This document shows, piece by piece, positions 1 through 9,330 of a DNA stretch of 64,000 nucleotides (the first letter of the stretch is position 1; every line of letters starts with the position of its first letter). The stretch is taken from contig JAFEFT010000035.1 of NCBI GenBank assembly GCA_018240435.1, positions 18,517 through 82,516 on the forward strand, written 5' to 3'. Origin of the DNA: Pseudomonadota bacterium (GTDB lineage: Bacteria > Pseudomonadota > Gammaproteobacteria > Xanthomonadales > Xanthomonadaceae). Below the pieces are notes generated by a model that did no database searches, was not told where the DNA came from, and worked only from the letters and a program-made list of their open reading frames with translations. Position numbers and translations under genes: made by a program.

Positions 1-177
1 GGCAAGACCGTCGATGCCGTCGAGCGCAAGCTGCTCAAGGCGGTGCCAGCCGAATTCCGCCTGCATGCCCATCACTGGCTGATCCTGCATGGCCGCTACG
101 TCTGCAAGGCGCGCAAGCCCGATTGCCCGAACTGCGTGATTCGCGACTTGTGCGGGTATCGGCACAAGACGGAGTGA
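1..177 (+). CDS. nth: Endonuclease III, C-terminal end (partial)
   Basis: Only the last 58 codons lie in the window; the 5' part is cut off by the window edge. The visible tail ends in the [4Fe-4S] cluster loop of the endonuclease III/MutY family, with four cysteines spaced Cys-X6-Cys-X2-Cys-X5-Cys (C35, C42, C45, C51 of the visible part). The preceding segment with HHWLILHGRYVCKA is typical of Nth. The enzyme removes oxidised pyrimidines from DNA and nicks the abasic site. Identity is secure from the cluster spacing and context; MutY is less likely because no extra C-terminal domain follows the cluster. Confidence 0.92.
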   Translation, partial: GKTVDAVERKLLKAVPAEFRLHAHHWLILHGRYVCKARKPDCPNCVIRDLCGYRHKTE

Positions 178-180
178 AGT

Positions 181-204
181 GAATCGGGAGTCGGGAGTCG
201 GGAG
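181..204. repeat. Heptamer repeat (GGGAGTC-type)
   Basis: Three to four copies of a 7-bp unit close to GGGAGTC/GGGAATC lie in the short gap between nth and rnt. The same kind of repeat recurs at about 51547-51573 and 59287-59397, always between genes. Confidence 0.7.
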
Positions 205-272
205 GCGACGGCATCATCGTGACCCAACATGCGCCGGCGGGGCGGTGATCGCCACCCTGCTATCCTGCGCGC

Positions 273-944
273 ATGGATGAAAAACACGATCAGGCGCCGA
301 TGGCGCAACGTTTTCGCGGCTTCCTGCCGGTGGTGGTGGATGTCGAGACCGGCGGCTTCGATTGCCATCGCCACGCGCTGCTGGAAATCGCGGTGCAACC
401 GATCCGGATCGATGCGCAAGGCTGGCTTTCGCCCGGCGCGATGACCAGCACGCATGTTGTGCCCTACCCCGGCTCGATCCTCGATCCGAAGGCGCTGGAA
501 GTCACCGGCATCGTCGTCGATCATCCGTTCCGTGCCGCCCGCGAGGAGCGTGCCGCGCTCGATCACGTGTTCGCGCCGATCCGCGCGGCGATCAAGGCCG
601 CCGGCTGCCAGCGCGCGATTCTCGTCGGCCACAACGCCTTCTTCGATCTGGGCTTCGTCAACGCGGCGGTGGCGCGCACCCACCACAAGCGCAATCCGTT
701 CCATCCGTTCAGCACGTTCGACACCGTGACCCTGGCCGGCATGGCCTACGGGCAAACGGTGCTCAGCCGCGCGGTGTTCGCCGCCGGCCTGGACTGGAAC
801 GGCGATGAAGCGCATTCGGCCGTTTACGACACCGAGCGCACCGCGCAACTGTTCTGCACGATCATCAATCGCTGGCATGCGGCGCAGACCGGGCTGCCGC
901 TGCCGCAAGCGCCACGCGAAGCGCACGCATCCAGCGACGTTTGA
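273..944 (+). CDS. rnt: Ribonuclease T
   Basis: A 223-residue DEDDh-family 3'-5' exoribonuclease that trims the 3' ends of tRNA, 5S rRNA and other stable RNAs. All catalytic residues are visible at the same positions as in the E. coli enzyme: D23 and E25 in DVETGG, D125 in GHNAFFD, H181 and D186 in AHSAVYD. The length matches the family. It stands alone: nth ends 95 bp upstream and the next gene starts after a 178-bp gap with a palindromic repeat. Confidence 0.97.
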   Translation: MDEKHDQAPMAQRFRGFLPVVVDVETGGFDCHRHALLEIAVQPIRIDAQGWLSPGAMTSTHVVPYPGSILDPKALEVTGIVVDHPFRAAREERAALDHVFAPIRAAIKAAGCQRAILVGHNAFFDLGFVNAAVARTHHKRNPFHPFSTFDTVTLAGMAYGQTVLSRAVFAAGLDWNGDEAHSAVYDTERTAQLFCTIINRWHAAQTGLPLPQAPREAHASSDV

Positions 945-973
945 CAGCCATTTGCGATCAACGCATTGGCTCC

Positions 974-1000
974 GTCATCCCCGCGAAGGCGGGGATCCAC
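974..1000. repeat. Palindromic intergenic repeat
   Basis: An imperfect palindrome built on CCCCGCGAAGGCGGGG, flanked by GTCAT and ATCCA, lies between rnt and the cysteine synthase gene. The same core recurs at 27849-27865 upstream of ald. It resembles the small REP-like palindromes scattered through many proteobacterial genomes. Confidence 0.7.
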
Positions 1001-1122
1001 GACCGCCGAACAACGATGCCATGACGGTCGCGAATCTGCACATGCCTGCCAATCGTAATCACGACCGCCACCGTTCGGCGTAGGATCGACGCTCGCGCAT
1101 TTGTCCGTAACGGGAGACTTCC

Positions 1123-2061
1123 ATGATCCACGACAGCATTCTCGGCACCGTCGGCAACACGCCGATCGTGCGCATCAACCAGCTCGCACCCAAGCACGTG
1201 ACGATGTACGTCAAATGCGAGGCCTTCAACCCGATGTCGTCGGTCAAGGACCGCCTCGCGCTGGGCATCATCCTCGACGCCGAGGCGCGCGGCGAGCTCA
1301 AGCCCGGGCAGACGGTGGTCGAGGCGACGTCGGGCAACACCGGCATCGCGATGGCGATGGTGTGCGCGGTGCGCGGCTACCCGTTCGTGGCGTTCATGGC
1401 CGACTCGTTCTCGATCGAGCGGCGCAAGCTGATGCGCGCACTCGGCGCCAAGGTGATCCTGACTCCGGCGGCGCTGCGTGGCGTCGGCATGGTCAAGGCT
1501 GCCGAGGACTACGCGCAAAGACACGGCGCCTACCTCACCCGCCAGTTCGACAACCCGGCCAATCCGGGCTACCACCGCAACACGACCGGCCCGGAGATCC
1601 TGCTCGACTTTGCCGGCAAACGGCTGGACTGGTACGTCACCGGCTACGGCACCGGCGGCACCCTCACCGGCGCCGGCGAAATGCTCAAGCTGGCGCGGCC
1701 GGACATCAAGGTCTGCGTCGCCGAGCCGGAAGTCGCCGCCCTGCTCGCCGGCAAGGAATGGACGCCGCACAAGATCCAGGGCTGGACGCCGGATTTCATC
1801 GGCTCGGTGCTCAATCGCGACGTCTACGATCGCAACGTCCCGATCGCCGATCTCCTCGCCCGCGACACCGCCCGCGCGCTGGCGCAGAAGGAAGGCATCT
1901 TCTGCGGCGTGTCCTCCGGCGCGACCTTCGCCGCCGCGCTCGAAGTGGCCCGGGATGCAGCGCCCGGCTCGGTGATCCTGGCGATGCTGCCCGATACCGG
2001 CGAGCGTTACCTGTCGACCTTCCTGTTCGAGGGCGTCAACGAGGGCTCGGACGAGGAATGA
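1123..2061 (+). CDS. cysM: PLP-dependent cysteine synthase (CysK/CysM family)
   Basis: A 312-residue fold-type II PLP enzyme that makes L-cysteine from O-acetylserine (or O-phosphoserine) and sulfide or thiosulfate. The Schiff-base lysine is K42 in SSVKDR, the phosphate/substrate loop TSGNTG is at 69-74, and a glycine-rich GTGGT loop binds the PLP phosphate. The start has an upstream GGGAG. Length and loop sequences favour the CysM-type branch, but CysK cannot be excluded without alignment. It converges with the flavoprotein gene, whose stop is 30 bp away. Confidence 0.88.
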   Translation: MIHDSILGTVGNTPIVRINQLAPKHVTMYVKCEAFNPMSSVKDRLALGIILDAEARGELKPGQTVVEATSGNTGIAMAMVCAVRGYPFVAFMADSFSIERRKLMRALGAKVILTPAALRGVGMVKAAEDYAQRHGAYLTRQFDNPANPGYHRNTTGPEILLDFAGKRLDWYVTGYGTGGTLTGAGEMLKLARPDIKVCVAEPEVAALLAGKEWTPHKIQGWTPDFIGSVLNRDVYDRNVPIADLLARDTARALAQKEGIFCGVSSGATFAAALEVARDAAPGSVILAMLPDTGERYLSTFLFEGVNEGSDEE

Positions 2062-2091
2062 TGCGACCGCCGACTACGGCCGGCACGGTGC

Positions 2092-3483
2092 TCACTCCGG
2101 ATCGAACAGCTTGCCCGGATTGAGCAGGCCCTGCGGGTCGAAGGCGCGGCGCAGGCCGCGCATGATCGCGATCTCGGCGGCGCTGCGGGTGCCTTGCAGG
2201 TAGGCCTTCTTGACCAGGCCGATGCCGTGCTCGGCGGAGATGCTGCCGCCGTGGCGCGCGAGCGCGTCGGCCAGCAGCCGCGTCACCCGCTCGCACTGGG
2301 CGATGAACTCGGCCTCGTCCATGCCCGCCGGGCGCAGCACGTTGACGTGCAGGTTGCCGTCTCCGATGTGGCCGAACCAGACCACGTCGAAGTGCGGATA
2401 TTCGCGCGCCAGCAGCGCCTGCATTTCGACCAGGAACGCCGGCACCGCCGCAATCCGTACCGACACGTCGTTCTTGTAGGGCTTGTGCGCCGCCAGCGAC
2501 TCGGTGACGCCCTCGCGCAGTCGCCACAACTCGGCGGCGTGCGCCTGGCTCTGGCTGATCACGCCATCGACCACCCAGCCCTCGCCGAGGCAATGCTCGA
2601 ACAGCGCCAGCGCCGCATCCTGCTGCGTCGCATCGGCGGCATCGAACTCGATCACCGCATAACACGGGCTGTCGCCATCGAACGGACGCCGCGCGCCATG
2701 CGCCAGCACATGCTGCAAGGCGCGATCGGTGAAGAACTCGAACGCGCTCAAGTTCAGCGTGCGACGGCAGGCGGCGAACACCGGCATCAGCGCATCCAGC
2801 GCCGGCAGCGCCAGCAGCATCACTTGCGAGGGCGGCGGCGGGTCGGTCAGCCGCAACGTCGCCTCGACCACCATGCCGAGCGTGCCTTCGGCGGCGATCG
2901 CCAGATGCCGCAGGTCGTAGCCGGAGGAGTTCTTGACCAGGCCGCGATTGAGATCGAGCAGCTCGCCGCTCGCGGTCACCAGCTTGATGCCGGCGATCCA
3001 TTCGCGGGTGTTGCCGTAACGAATCACGCGGATGCCGCCGGCGTTGGTGGCGATGTTGCCACCGATGCTGCACGAGCCGCGCGCGGCGAAATCGACCGGG
3101 TAGATCAAGCCATGTTCCCGCGCCGCCTCCTGCACCGTTTGCAAGATCGCGCCGGGCTGCACGGTCAGAGTGCGATCGAGCGGATCGAAACCAAGGATGC
3201 GGTTCATCCGCGCAAAACTCACCACCAGTTCGCCATGCGCCGCCACTGCGCCGCCCGACAAGCCCGTTCGCCCACCCGACGGCACCAGTGCCACGGCCTG
3301 CGCGCTCGCCCAGCGCGCGATCGCCTGCACCTCGTCGATGCTCGTCGGCCACGCGATCGCCAGCGGCGCCGGCGTCCAGCGTCGCGTCCAGTCGCGGCCA
3401 AAGGCCTCCAGGTCGCCGGCCTCGGTGCTCAGGCGCAGGCCCGGCGCGTGCTGCGCCAGCTCGGCAAGATGCGAATCGCTCAT
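2092..3483 (-). CDS. FAD-linked D-2-hydroxyacid dehydrogenase, probably D-2-hydroxyglutarate dehydrogenase
   Basis: A 463-residue flavoprotein of the GlcD/D-lactate dehydrogenase class. The FAD-binding half shows PSGGRTGLSGG at 68-78 and SCSIGGNIATNAGG at 137-150. The C-terminal FAD-oxidase half carries GHIGDGNLHVNV at about 371-382 (metal/substrate histidines H372 and H379) and an EHGIG motif. The start at 3483 was chosen because the 24 residues before it are not family-like. It is divergent from serA, 122 bp apart. SerA enzymes of some bacteria reduce 2-oxoglutarate to D-2-hydroxyglutarate and pair with such a dehydrogenase, so I infer D-2-hydroxyglutarate as substrate; D-lactate is the main alternative. 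Confidence 0.8.
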   Translation of the reverse strand: MSDSHLAELAQHAPGLRLSTEAGDLEAFGRDWTRRWTPAPLAIAWPTSIDEVQAIARWASAQAVALVPSGGRTGLSGGAVAAHGELVVSFARMNRILGFDPLDRTLTVQPGAILQTVQEAAREHGLIYPVDFAARGSCSIGGNIATNAGGIRVIRYGNTREWIAGIKLVTASGELLDLNRGLVKNSSGYDLRHLAIAAEGTLGMVVEATLRLTDPPPPSQVMLLALPALDALMPVFAACRRTLNLSAFEFFTDRALQHVLAHGARRPFDGDSPCYAVIEFDAADATQQDAALALFEHCLGEGWVVDGVISQSQAHAAELWRLREGVTESLAAHKPYKNDVSVRIAAVPAFLVEMQALLAREYPHFDVVWFGHIGDGNLHVNVLRPAGMDEAEFIAQCERVTRLLADALARHGGSISAEHGIGLVKKAYLQGTRSAAEIAIMRGLRRAFDPQGLLNPGKLFDPE

Positions 3484-3605
3484 GCGCAAATCCCGGAGGT
3501 GGATGGCGCAGCCTGCCAGCCCATCCTCGGCGCGTCCAGTGCTGCATCGCAACATCGCGCGCTCGACTCTGGCATAGTGCGCATTCCCTCGCCACCTGCC
3601 CTGCC

Positions 3606-4838
3606 ATGCAAACCTCCTTTCCCCGTCAGGACATCAAGGTGCTGCTGCTCGAAGGGGTCAGCCGCAGTGCCCTGGATGCCTTTGCCGAAGCCGGCTACAG
3701 CCAGGTCGAGCCGCACGCCAAGGCGCTGCCCGAGGACGAACTCAAGCGCCGCATCGCCGACGCCCACATCGTCGGCATCCGTTCGCGCACGCAATTGACG
3801 GCCGACGTGCTCGCGCACGCCAAGCGGCTGATCGCGGTCGGCTGCTTTTGCATCGGCACCAATCAGGTCGACCTGGGCGCGGCCGAAGACCTGGGCGTGC
3901 CGGTGTTCAACGCGCCCTACTCCAACACCCGCTCCGTCGCCGAACTGGTGCTGGCCGAGATCATCATGCTGGCGCGCGGCATCCCGCAGAAGAACGCGCT
4001 ATGCCATCGTGGCGGCTGGTCGAAGTCCGCCGCCGGCAGCACCGAGGTGCGCGGCAAGGTGCTGGGCGTGATCGGCTACGGCCACATCGGCACCCAGGTC
4101 GGCCTGCTCGCCGAAAGCGTCGGCATGCAGGTGATCTACCACGACATCGAACCCAAGCTGGCACTGGGCAATGCGCGCAAGGCAGGCAGCCTCGACGAGC
4201 TGCTGCAGCGCGCCGACTGCGTCACCCTGCACGTGCCCGAGACGGCGCAGACGCGCTGGATGATCGGCGCCGAACAACTGGCGCAAATGCGTCCGGGGGC
4301 CATGCTGATCAATGCCGCGCGCGGCACCACCGTCGACATCGACGCGCTGGCGGCCAGCCTGCGCAGCGGCCACCTCGCCGGCGCGGCGATCGACGTGTTC
4401 CCGATCGAGCCGCAGGGCAATGACGATCCGTTCGTGTCGCCGCTGATCGGCATGGACAACGTCATCCTCACCCCGCACGTCGGCGGCAGCACGCTCGAAG
4501 CGCAGGACAACATCGGCATCGAAGTCGCCGCCAAGCTGCTGCGCTACAGCGACAACGGCAGCACCTTGTCGGCAGTGAACTTCCCCGAGGTGTCGCTGCC
4601 CGGCCACCCCGGCAGCCAGCGCCTGCTGCACATCCACCGCAACGTCCCCGGCGTGCTGTCGCGGATCAACGAAGTGTTCTCGCGCGAACAGGTCAACATC
4701 GACGCCCAATACCTGCAGACCGATCCGCGCATCGGCTACGTGGTGATCGATATCGCCTCCTCGGCAACCACGGCCGCACGGCTGAAAGAGGCGCTGGCGG
4801 CGATACCCGGCACCTTGCGCACGCGCGTGCTCTACTGA
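3606..4838 (+). CDS. serA: D-3-phosphoglycerate dehydrogenase
   Basis: A 410-residue protein, the same length as E. coli SerA; it catalyses the first committed step of serine synthesis. The NAD fold carries GYGHIG at 157-162. The catalytic triad residues are R239, E268 and H291 (HVGGST follows). A C-terminal ACT domain (about 339-410) is the serine-feedback module of this type. The ATG at 3606 fits the family start; the longer upstream frame overlaps the divergent flavoprotein gene and is not coding. Confidence 0.96.
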   Translation: MQTSFPRQDIKVLLLEGVSRSALDAFAEAGYSQVEPHAKALPEDELKRRIADAHIVGIRSRTQLTADVLAHAKRLIAVGCFCIGTNQVDLGAAEDLGVPVFNAPYSNTRSVAELVLAEIIMLARGIPQKNALCHRGGWSKSAAGSTEVRGKVLGVIGYGHIGTQVGLLAESVGMQVIYHDIEPKLALGNARKAGSLDELLQRADCVTLHVPETAQTRWMIGAEQLAQMRPGAMLINAARGTTVDIDALAASLRSGHLAGAAIDVFPIEPQGNDDPFVSPLIGMDNVILTPHVGGSTLEAQDNIGIEVAAKLLRYSDNGSTLSAVNFPEVSLPGHPGSQRLLHIHRNVPGVLSRINEVFSREQVNIDAQYLQTDPRIGYVVIDIASSATTAARLKEALAAIPGTLRTRVLY

Positions 4839-4944
4839 TTCCCCGGGCGGTGCTCGCCGGCGCCGACGATGACCCCGTCGGCACGGTCTTGCCGTTGCAT
4901 GGAAGTGACCGCCGCCGCACACCCGGCGGCGCCCCCGCCTGACC

Positions 4945-4952
4945 CGAGGAGT
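4945..4952 (+). promoter_or_regulatory. Ribosome binding site that fixes the start at 4959
   Basis: CGAGGAGT lies 7 bp before the ATG at 4959. It selects this start over an in-frame ATG at 4869 and leaves a clean signal peptide at the N-terminus. Confidence 0.75.
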
Positions 4953-4958
4953 CCTGCC

Positions 4959-6797
4959 ATGCTGCGCCCGCTCATCATCGCCACGCTGATCGCCGCCGGC
5001 CTTGCCGGGTCGCCGCCCCCTGCCGCAGCCGCCGGCCGCAGTCTGCATGCTTTCGCCAGCGACGCCGAATTGAAGGCACTGTTCGCCAAGTGGCAGAAGG
5101 CGGGAGGCTCGCAACGCGCGATGATGGTCGGCGACGCGATGCCGGTGGCGGCACCGCCGCCCGCGGCGCCAGCCCCGGCCAAGGCGGCCGCCGAAACGGC
5201 CGCCCCGGCCGCCGGCGCCGCGTCGATCACCAACGTGCAGACCCAGGGTGTCGACGAAGGCGACATCGTCAAGCAGTACGGCGATTACCTGATCGTGCTG
5301 CGGCGCGGTCGGCTGTTCACCGTCCGCGTCGGTGGCGATGCCCTGCAGCCGGTCTCGGCGGTCAACGCCTACGCGCCCGACGTCGATCCGGGCGGCACCT
5401 GGTATGACGAAATGCTGATCGCCGACGGTCGCATCGTCGTCATCGGCTACAGCTACGCGCGCGGCGGCACCGAGATCGGCCTGTTCGACCTCGACGGCAA
5501 GGGCGGCATCCATTACCGCGCCACCTACCAGATGCGCAGCAGCGACTATTACTCGGCGCGCAATTACGCCAGCCGCCTGATCGGCCACCAGTTGATCTTC
5601 TACGCGCCGACGCCGATCGACTTCTACGGCGGCGACCCCATGGCGCGGTTGCCGGCGCTGCGGCACTGGCACGCGGGCGCCACCCCGGCCGACTTCCAGC
5701 GCATCCTGCCGGCCACCCGCATCTATCGCAGCAGCGCCGAACTCACCCCCGACGACGGCATCACCCTGCACACGGTCAGCGTGTGCGACCTCGACGCCAC
5801 GCCGATGCGCTGCAAGGCCAGCGCCGTGCTTGGCCCGTCCGGGCGGGTGTTCTATGTCTCGCCCGACTCGGTGTTCGTGTGGACCACCTCCTGGCGCAAT
5901 GCCGACGTCGGCAACTCGTCGGTGTTCCGCATCCCGCTCGACGGCAGCGCGCCGACCGGCTTGCGCACCACCGGCAGCCCGATCGACCAGATGTCGTTCC
6001 TGCAGCAAGGCGGCTGGCTCAATGTCCTGCTCAACCGCGACGGCCGCGGCAATGGCATGTGGGCCGCCAACGGCAAGGTCGGCGCGATGGCGCTGCTGCG
6101 CGTGCCGCTGGCGAAGTTCGGCGACGGCAGCCAGATCGCCGGCGCCGACGCCTACCGCTTGCTGCCCGATGCCGGCACGCAATGGAACCTGCAGAACCGC
6201 TACATCGGCGACTGGCTGCTGTACGGCGCGAACAGTGCGCAGACGCTGCATGCGCTGCGCTACGCCGGCAGCGCAGAGCCGGTCGAGCTGAAACTGCCGC
6301 ATCCGGTCGAACGCATCGACGCCATCGGCAGCGACGGCATCGTCGTCGGCCGCGAAGGCAACGCCCTGGATTTCACCAGCATCGCCCTCGGCCGCAGCGC
6401 CCGCATCGCCAGCACGTTCCGCCAGCCGGACGCCGCCCAGGGCGACCGCCGCACGCATGGCTACTTCTACCACCCGGACGGCACCAATCAGGGCATCATC
6501 GGCCTGCCCATCGTGCAGGGCGGCGACCGCGGCGCGGCGGTGCTGTTCCTGCGCAACATGGCCTTGCGCCTGAGCCGCATGGGACGGCTGGACGCAAATG
6601 CCGGCAACCGCGACGACGATGCCTGCAAGGCCAGCTGCGTGGATTGGTACGGCAATGCCCGACCGATTTTCCTGGGCAGCCGGGTGTTCGCGCTGCTCGG
6701 CTACGAGCTGGTCGAAGGCCGCATCGACGGCGGTCGCATCGGCGAACGCCGGCGCGCCGATTTTGCCCCGAAGCGGAGCGTGCAGTGGGCGCCGTGA
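4959..6797 (+). CDS. Secreted beta-propeller domain protein
   Basis: A 612-residue exported protein. A signal peptide covers about residues 1-24 (hydrophobic run ending in an Ala-rich site), followed by an Ala/Pro-rich linker. The segment TNVQTQGVDEGDIVKQYGDY is the hallmark entry to the PF09826-type beta-propeller domain, which fills the rest of the protein. No catalytic motif is visible. Cysteines in the propeller could form disulfides in the periplasm. Function is unknown; the fold suggests binding or scaffolding. It is a single gene, with serA ending 120 bp upstream and a convergent gene downstream. Confidence 0.78.
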   Translation: MLRPLIIATLIAAGLAGSPPPAAAAGRSLHAFASDAELKALFAKWQKAGGSQRAMMVGDAMPVAAPPPAAPAPAKAAAETAAPAAGAASITNVQTQGVDEGDIVKQYGDYLIVLRRGRLFTVRVGGDALQPVSAVNAYAPDVDPGGTWYDEMLIADGRIVVIGYSYARGGTEIGLFDLDGKGGIHYRATYQMRSSDYYSARNYASRLIGHQLIFYAPTPIDFYGGDPMARLPALRHWHAGATPADFQRILPATRIYRSSAELTPDDGITLHTVSVCDLDATPMRCKASAVLGPSGRVFYVSPDSVFVWTTSWRNADVGNSSVFRIPLDGSAPTGLRTTGSPIDQMSFLQQGGWLNVLLNRDGRGNGMWAANGKVGAMALLRVPLAKFGDGSQIAGADAYRLLPDAGTQWNLQNRYIGDWLLYGANSAQTLHALRYAGSAEPVELKLPHPVERIDAIGSDGIVVGREGNALDFTSIALGRSARIASTFRQPDAAQGDRRTHGYFYHPDGTNQGIIGLPIVQGGDRGAAVLFLRNMALRLSRMGRLDANAGNRDDDACKASCVDWYGNARPIFLGSRVFALLGYELVEGRIDGGRIGERRRADFAPKRSVQWAP

Positions 6798-6983
6798 GGC
6801 GCCGCGAGCGACGAGGAAACGCCGGCCGTGCGCAGGCGGTGGCACAGCGCACCCCGGCACGTCGGCATCAGGTCACCGCGGCAACTGCGCAAGGCCGGGC
6901 GGCGGCCAGCACGACGCCTGCGCCCACGGCCAGCGATGACCCTCGATTGCCGACGGGCGCCGGCGCCGGAGACCATCGCCGCC

Positions 6984-9050
6984 CTACATCACCCCTTCGC
7001 GGAAATCGAACTGCAACGAATCGCTGACCGGGTGCACGAGGTTGCCCTGGATGAAATCGATCCCGCTCATCCACAAGCTGGCGGCCACCTGCGCATCCTC
7101 GACGCCGGCGCCGATGACCTTGATGCCCAAGGCATGCGCGCGCTCGATCGCCCGGGCCAGTCCGGCGCGCGCATCCGGCGAGGCGTTGGCGGCAATCGCG
7201 CTCGCCGCAAGACGAATGAACGCCGGCGCGATCGCTTCCAGCACCGCGTCGGCCTCGCTGCCGGATCGGTAGTTCACCAGGCAAATCCTGACTCCCAGCA
7301 CCCGCATCGACGCCGCGAAGGCGGCCAGCAACGCCGGATTGAGCAGCGCATCATCGAGCGAGCACTGGAGCAGCAACGCAGCGCCTTCCACACCCTGCCG
7401 CGCCAGTTCCTGCTTGATCCACTGCGCATGATCGACGCTCACCAGCGAACGCAGCGACTGTGGCACGAACAGCTGCACCGGCGCCCAGCGATCGCGCTGA
7501 TGGCGCGCCATCGCCAACGCGCGCGTCAACACGCAGCGATCGAGCTGCACCATCACGCCGGCGCGTAACGCGATCGGCAGGATCTCGGCGGCCATCCACA
7601 CCCGGCCATCGTCATGACGCAGGCGGGCGAACGTCTGATAGCGCGCATCGACGCTGCCCTTGATCGCGACGATGGCCTGCACGGCCAGGTCGATGCGATC
7701 GCCGGCGATGGCCTGGCGCAACAGATCCTCCTCGCCTTGCTGGCGCCTGCGCTCGGCCGCCTCCGGCGAGACATGCACCTTGATGCCGCCATCTTGCGCA
7801 CGCGCCTCGCGGCAGGTGCGTTCGGCAACATCCAGCAGGGCGCCGGCATCGGCGTATCCGGCACGCAGCGGACACGCCCCCACCGCGATGCGCAATTGCA
7901 CGGGCATGCCACCGGCCTCGAAGCTCTGCTCGCTCAAGCGATCACGCAGTCGCCCGGCGAGTTCGGTCAGCGCCGTTTCGTCGCCATCCGGGGCCAGCAC
8001 GAGGAAGGCGTCGTCGGTGATGGCGGTCGCGATCGATGCGCCATCCAAGCCATCGGCGAGGGCGCGGCCGATGGCAGCGAACAGCTTGTCCAGCGCCGCC
8101 AGGCCGATGCGGTCGCGCAATGCCGAGGCACCCATCACCTTCACGAACAAGACGCCAGCGGCAACACCATCGCCATCATCCAGCGCCGCCTGGATCCGCG
8201 CCAGCACGAACTCGCGCCGATGCAGGCCACTGCCCGGATCGCGCTCGGCGGGCGCCACTGCGGGCACTTCGACCTTGCGCGCCCGGCTGACGCGGTTGCG
8301 CACGGTGGCGATCAGGTGCCGCGGGCGGATCGGCTTGGCGAGAAAATCGTCGCCGCCGGCATCGATCGCGGCAAAGCGCGCCTCCGGATCGCTCTCGCCG
8401 GACAGGAAAACGATCGGGATGGCGCCGAAGCTCGGGTGTTCGCGAATCAGCGCGGTCAGCTCGGCGCCATTGGCGTCGGGCATGTGCAAATCCATCAGGA
8501 TCAGATCGGGGCGCAGCGCTGCCAACGCGTCCAGCACGTGCAGCGGCTCGTGTTCGACTTCGGCCTGCATGCCGGCATTGTTGAGCACGCTTTGCGCGAA
8601 CAGCGCCTGGGCGCGATCATCCTCGACGATCAGCACGCGCTCGCCGTCCTTCGCTGCCGGCGCCAGCAAGGTCTTGAGCTGGCTCACCACCTCGGCGGCA
8701 CCGAACGGCGGCAGCAGCAACGCGCCGACGCCGGCGCGGCGCGCTTCCAGCCGTACCGTCAGGCTGTCATCGCTGGCCAACGCCAGCAGCGGGATGCGCA
8801 GGTTCTTGTCGCGCGAACGCTGCTGAACCTCCCGCCGGGCCGCGCCCACCGCCGCCAGATCTCCCACGTGGCTGGCATCCACCAGCATCGCGTGCGGCGA
8901 CAGGCCCAGCAGCAATTCGGCGAATTCTTCCACGTCGGCGACGGTCTCGACCTGGAACCCGGAACTCTCCAGCCGTTTGACCAGTTCGGTCGCAAAGGCG
9001 TTGGCATCGCTGAGCAGATAGACGCTGCGCGGTGGAATGGATGGATTCAT
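6984..9050 (-). CDS. REC-REC-GGDEF-EAL protein with degenerate active sites (FimX-like)
   Basis: A 688-residue cytoplasmic signalling protein. Receiver 1 (about 8-130) keeps D58 but has no clear conserved lysine. Receiver 2 (about 137-260) looks functional, with acceptor D187 in LILMDLHMP and K239. The GGDEF domain (about 295-430) has TDDAF where GGDEF belongs, and the EAL domain (about 445-688) has TFA in place of EAL, so neither diguanylate cyclase nor phosphodiesterase activity is expected. The length and degenerate pair resemble FimX, the c-di-GMP receptor for type IV pilus assembly, but the second receiver instead of a PAS domain makes the assignment tentative. Start at 9050 (MNPSIPP) rather than the longer frame. 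Confidence 0.8.
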   Translation of the reverse strand: MNPSIPPRSVYLLSDANAFATELVKRLESSGFQVETVADVEEFAELLLGLSPHAMLVDASHVGDLAAVGAARREVQQRSRDKNLRIPLLALASDDSLTVRLEARRAGVGALLLPPFGAAEVVSQLKTLLAPAAKDGERVLIVEDDRAQALFAQSVLNNAGMQAEVEHEPLHVLDALAALRPDLILMDLHMPDANGAELTALIREHPSFGAIPIVFLSGESDPEARFAAIDAGGDDFLAKPIRPRHLIATVRNRVSRARKVEVPAVAPAERDPGSGLHRREFVLARIQAALDDGDGVAAGVLFVKVMGASALRDRIGLAALDKLFAAIGRALADGLDGASIATAITDDAFLVLAPDGDETALTELAGRLRDRLSEQSFEAGGMPVQLRIAVGACPLRAGYADAGALLDVAERTCREARAQDGGIKVHVSPEAAERRRQQGEEDLLRQAIAGDRIDLAVQAIVAIKGSVDARYQTFARLRHDDGRVWMAAEILPIALRAGVMVQLDRCVLTRALAMARHQRDRWAPVQLFVPQSLRSLVSVDHAQWIKQELARQGVEGAALLLQCSLDDALLNPALLAAFAASMRVLGVRICLVNYRSGSEADAVLEAIAPAFIRLAASAIAANASPDARAGLARAIERAHALGIKVIGAGVEDAQVAASLWMSGIDFIQGNLVHPVSDSLQFDFREGVM

Positions 9051-9330
9051 GGTCGCCAAGTCTGTCGTGAACCGGGCTGGCGGCAAGACCAGCGGACGGC
9101 GTGCCTGCCAGCCTACTCCATCGCCCACCGCACCGGCTGTGAGCCCGCTCGGGAAAACGCCAATCCGATGCCGCCTCCGGCGCCGATCCGGAACCACCGC
9201 GGATCTCGGCGCGAACCGACTTCCCGCCGGCGTGATCGATCCGTCCGCGACCCGCGACCGATCGCCAGCGGCGGGCCTCCCGCCGCGAGCCGTGCCCGCT
9301 CAGGGTCGAGCCTGAAAAACCAACGACCGC

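Noticed and set aside
3999-6860. 953-codon open frame on the minus strand opposite serA and the beta-propeller gene
   Set aside because: It is a GC-rich shadow. Both plus-strand genes are well supported by motifs, and the frame reads as His/Arg/Gly/Ala-rich sequence without any domain.
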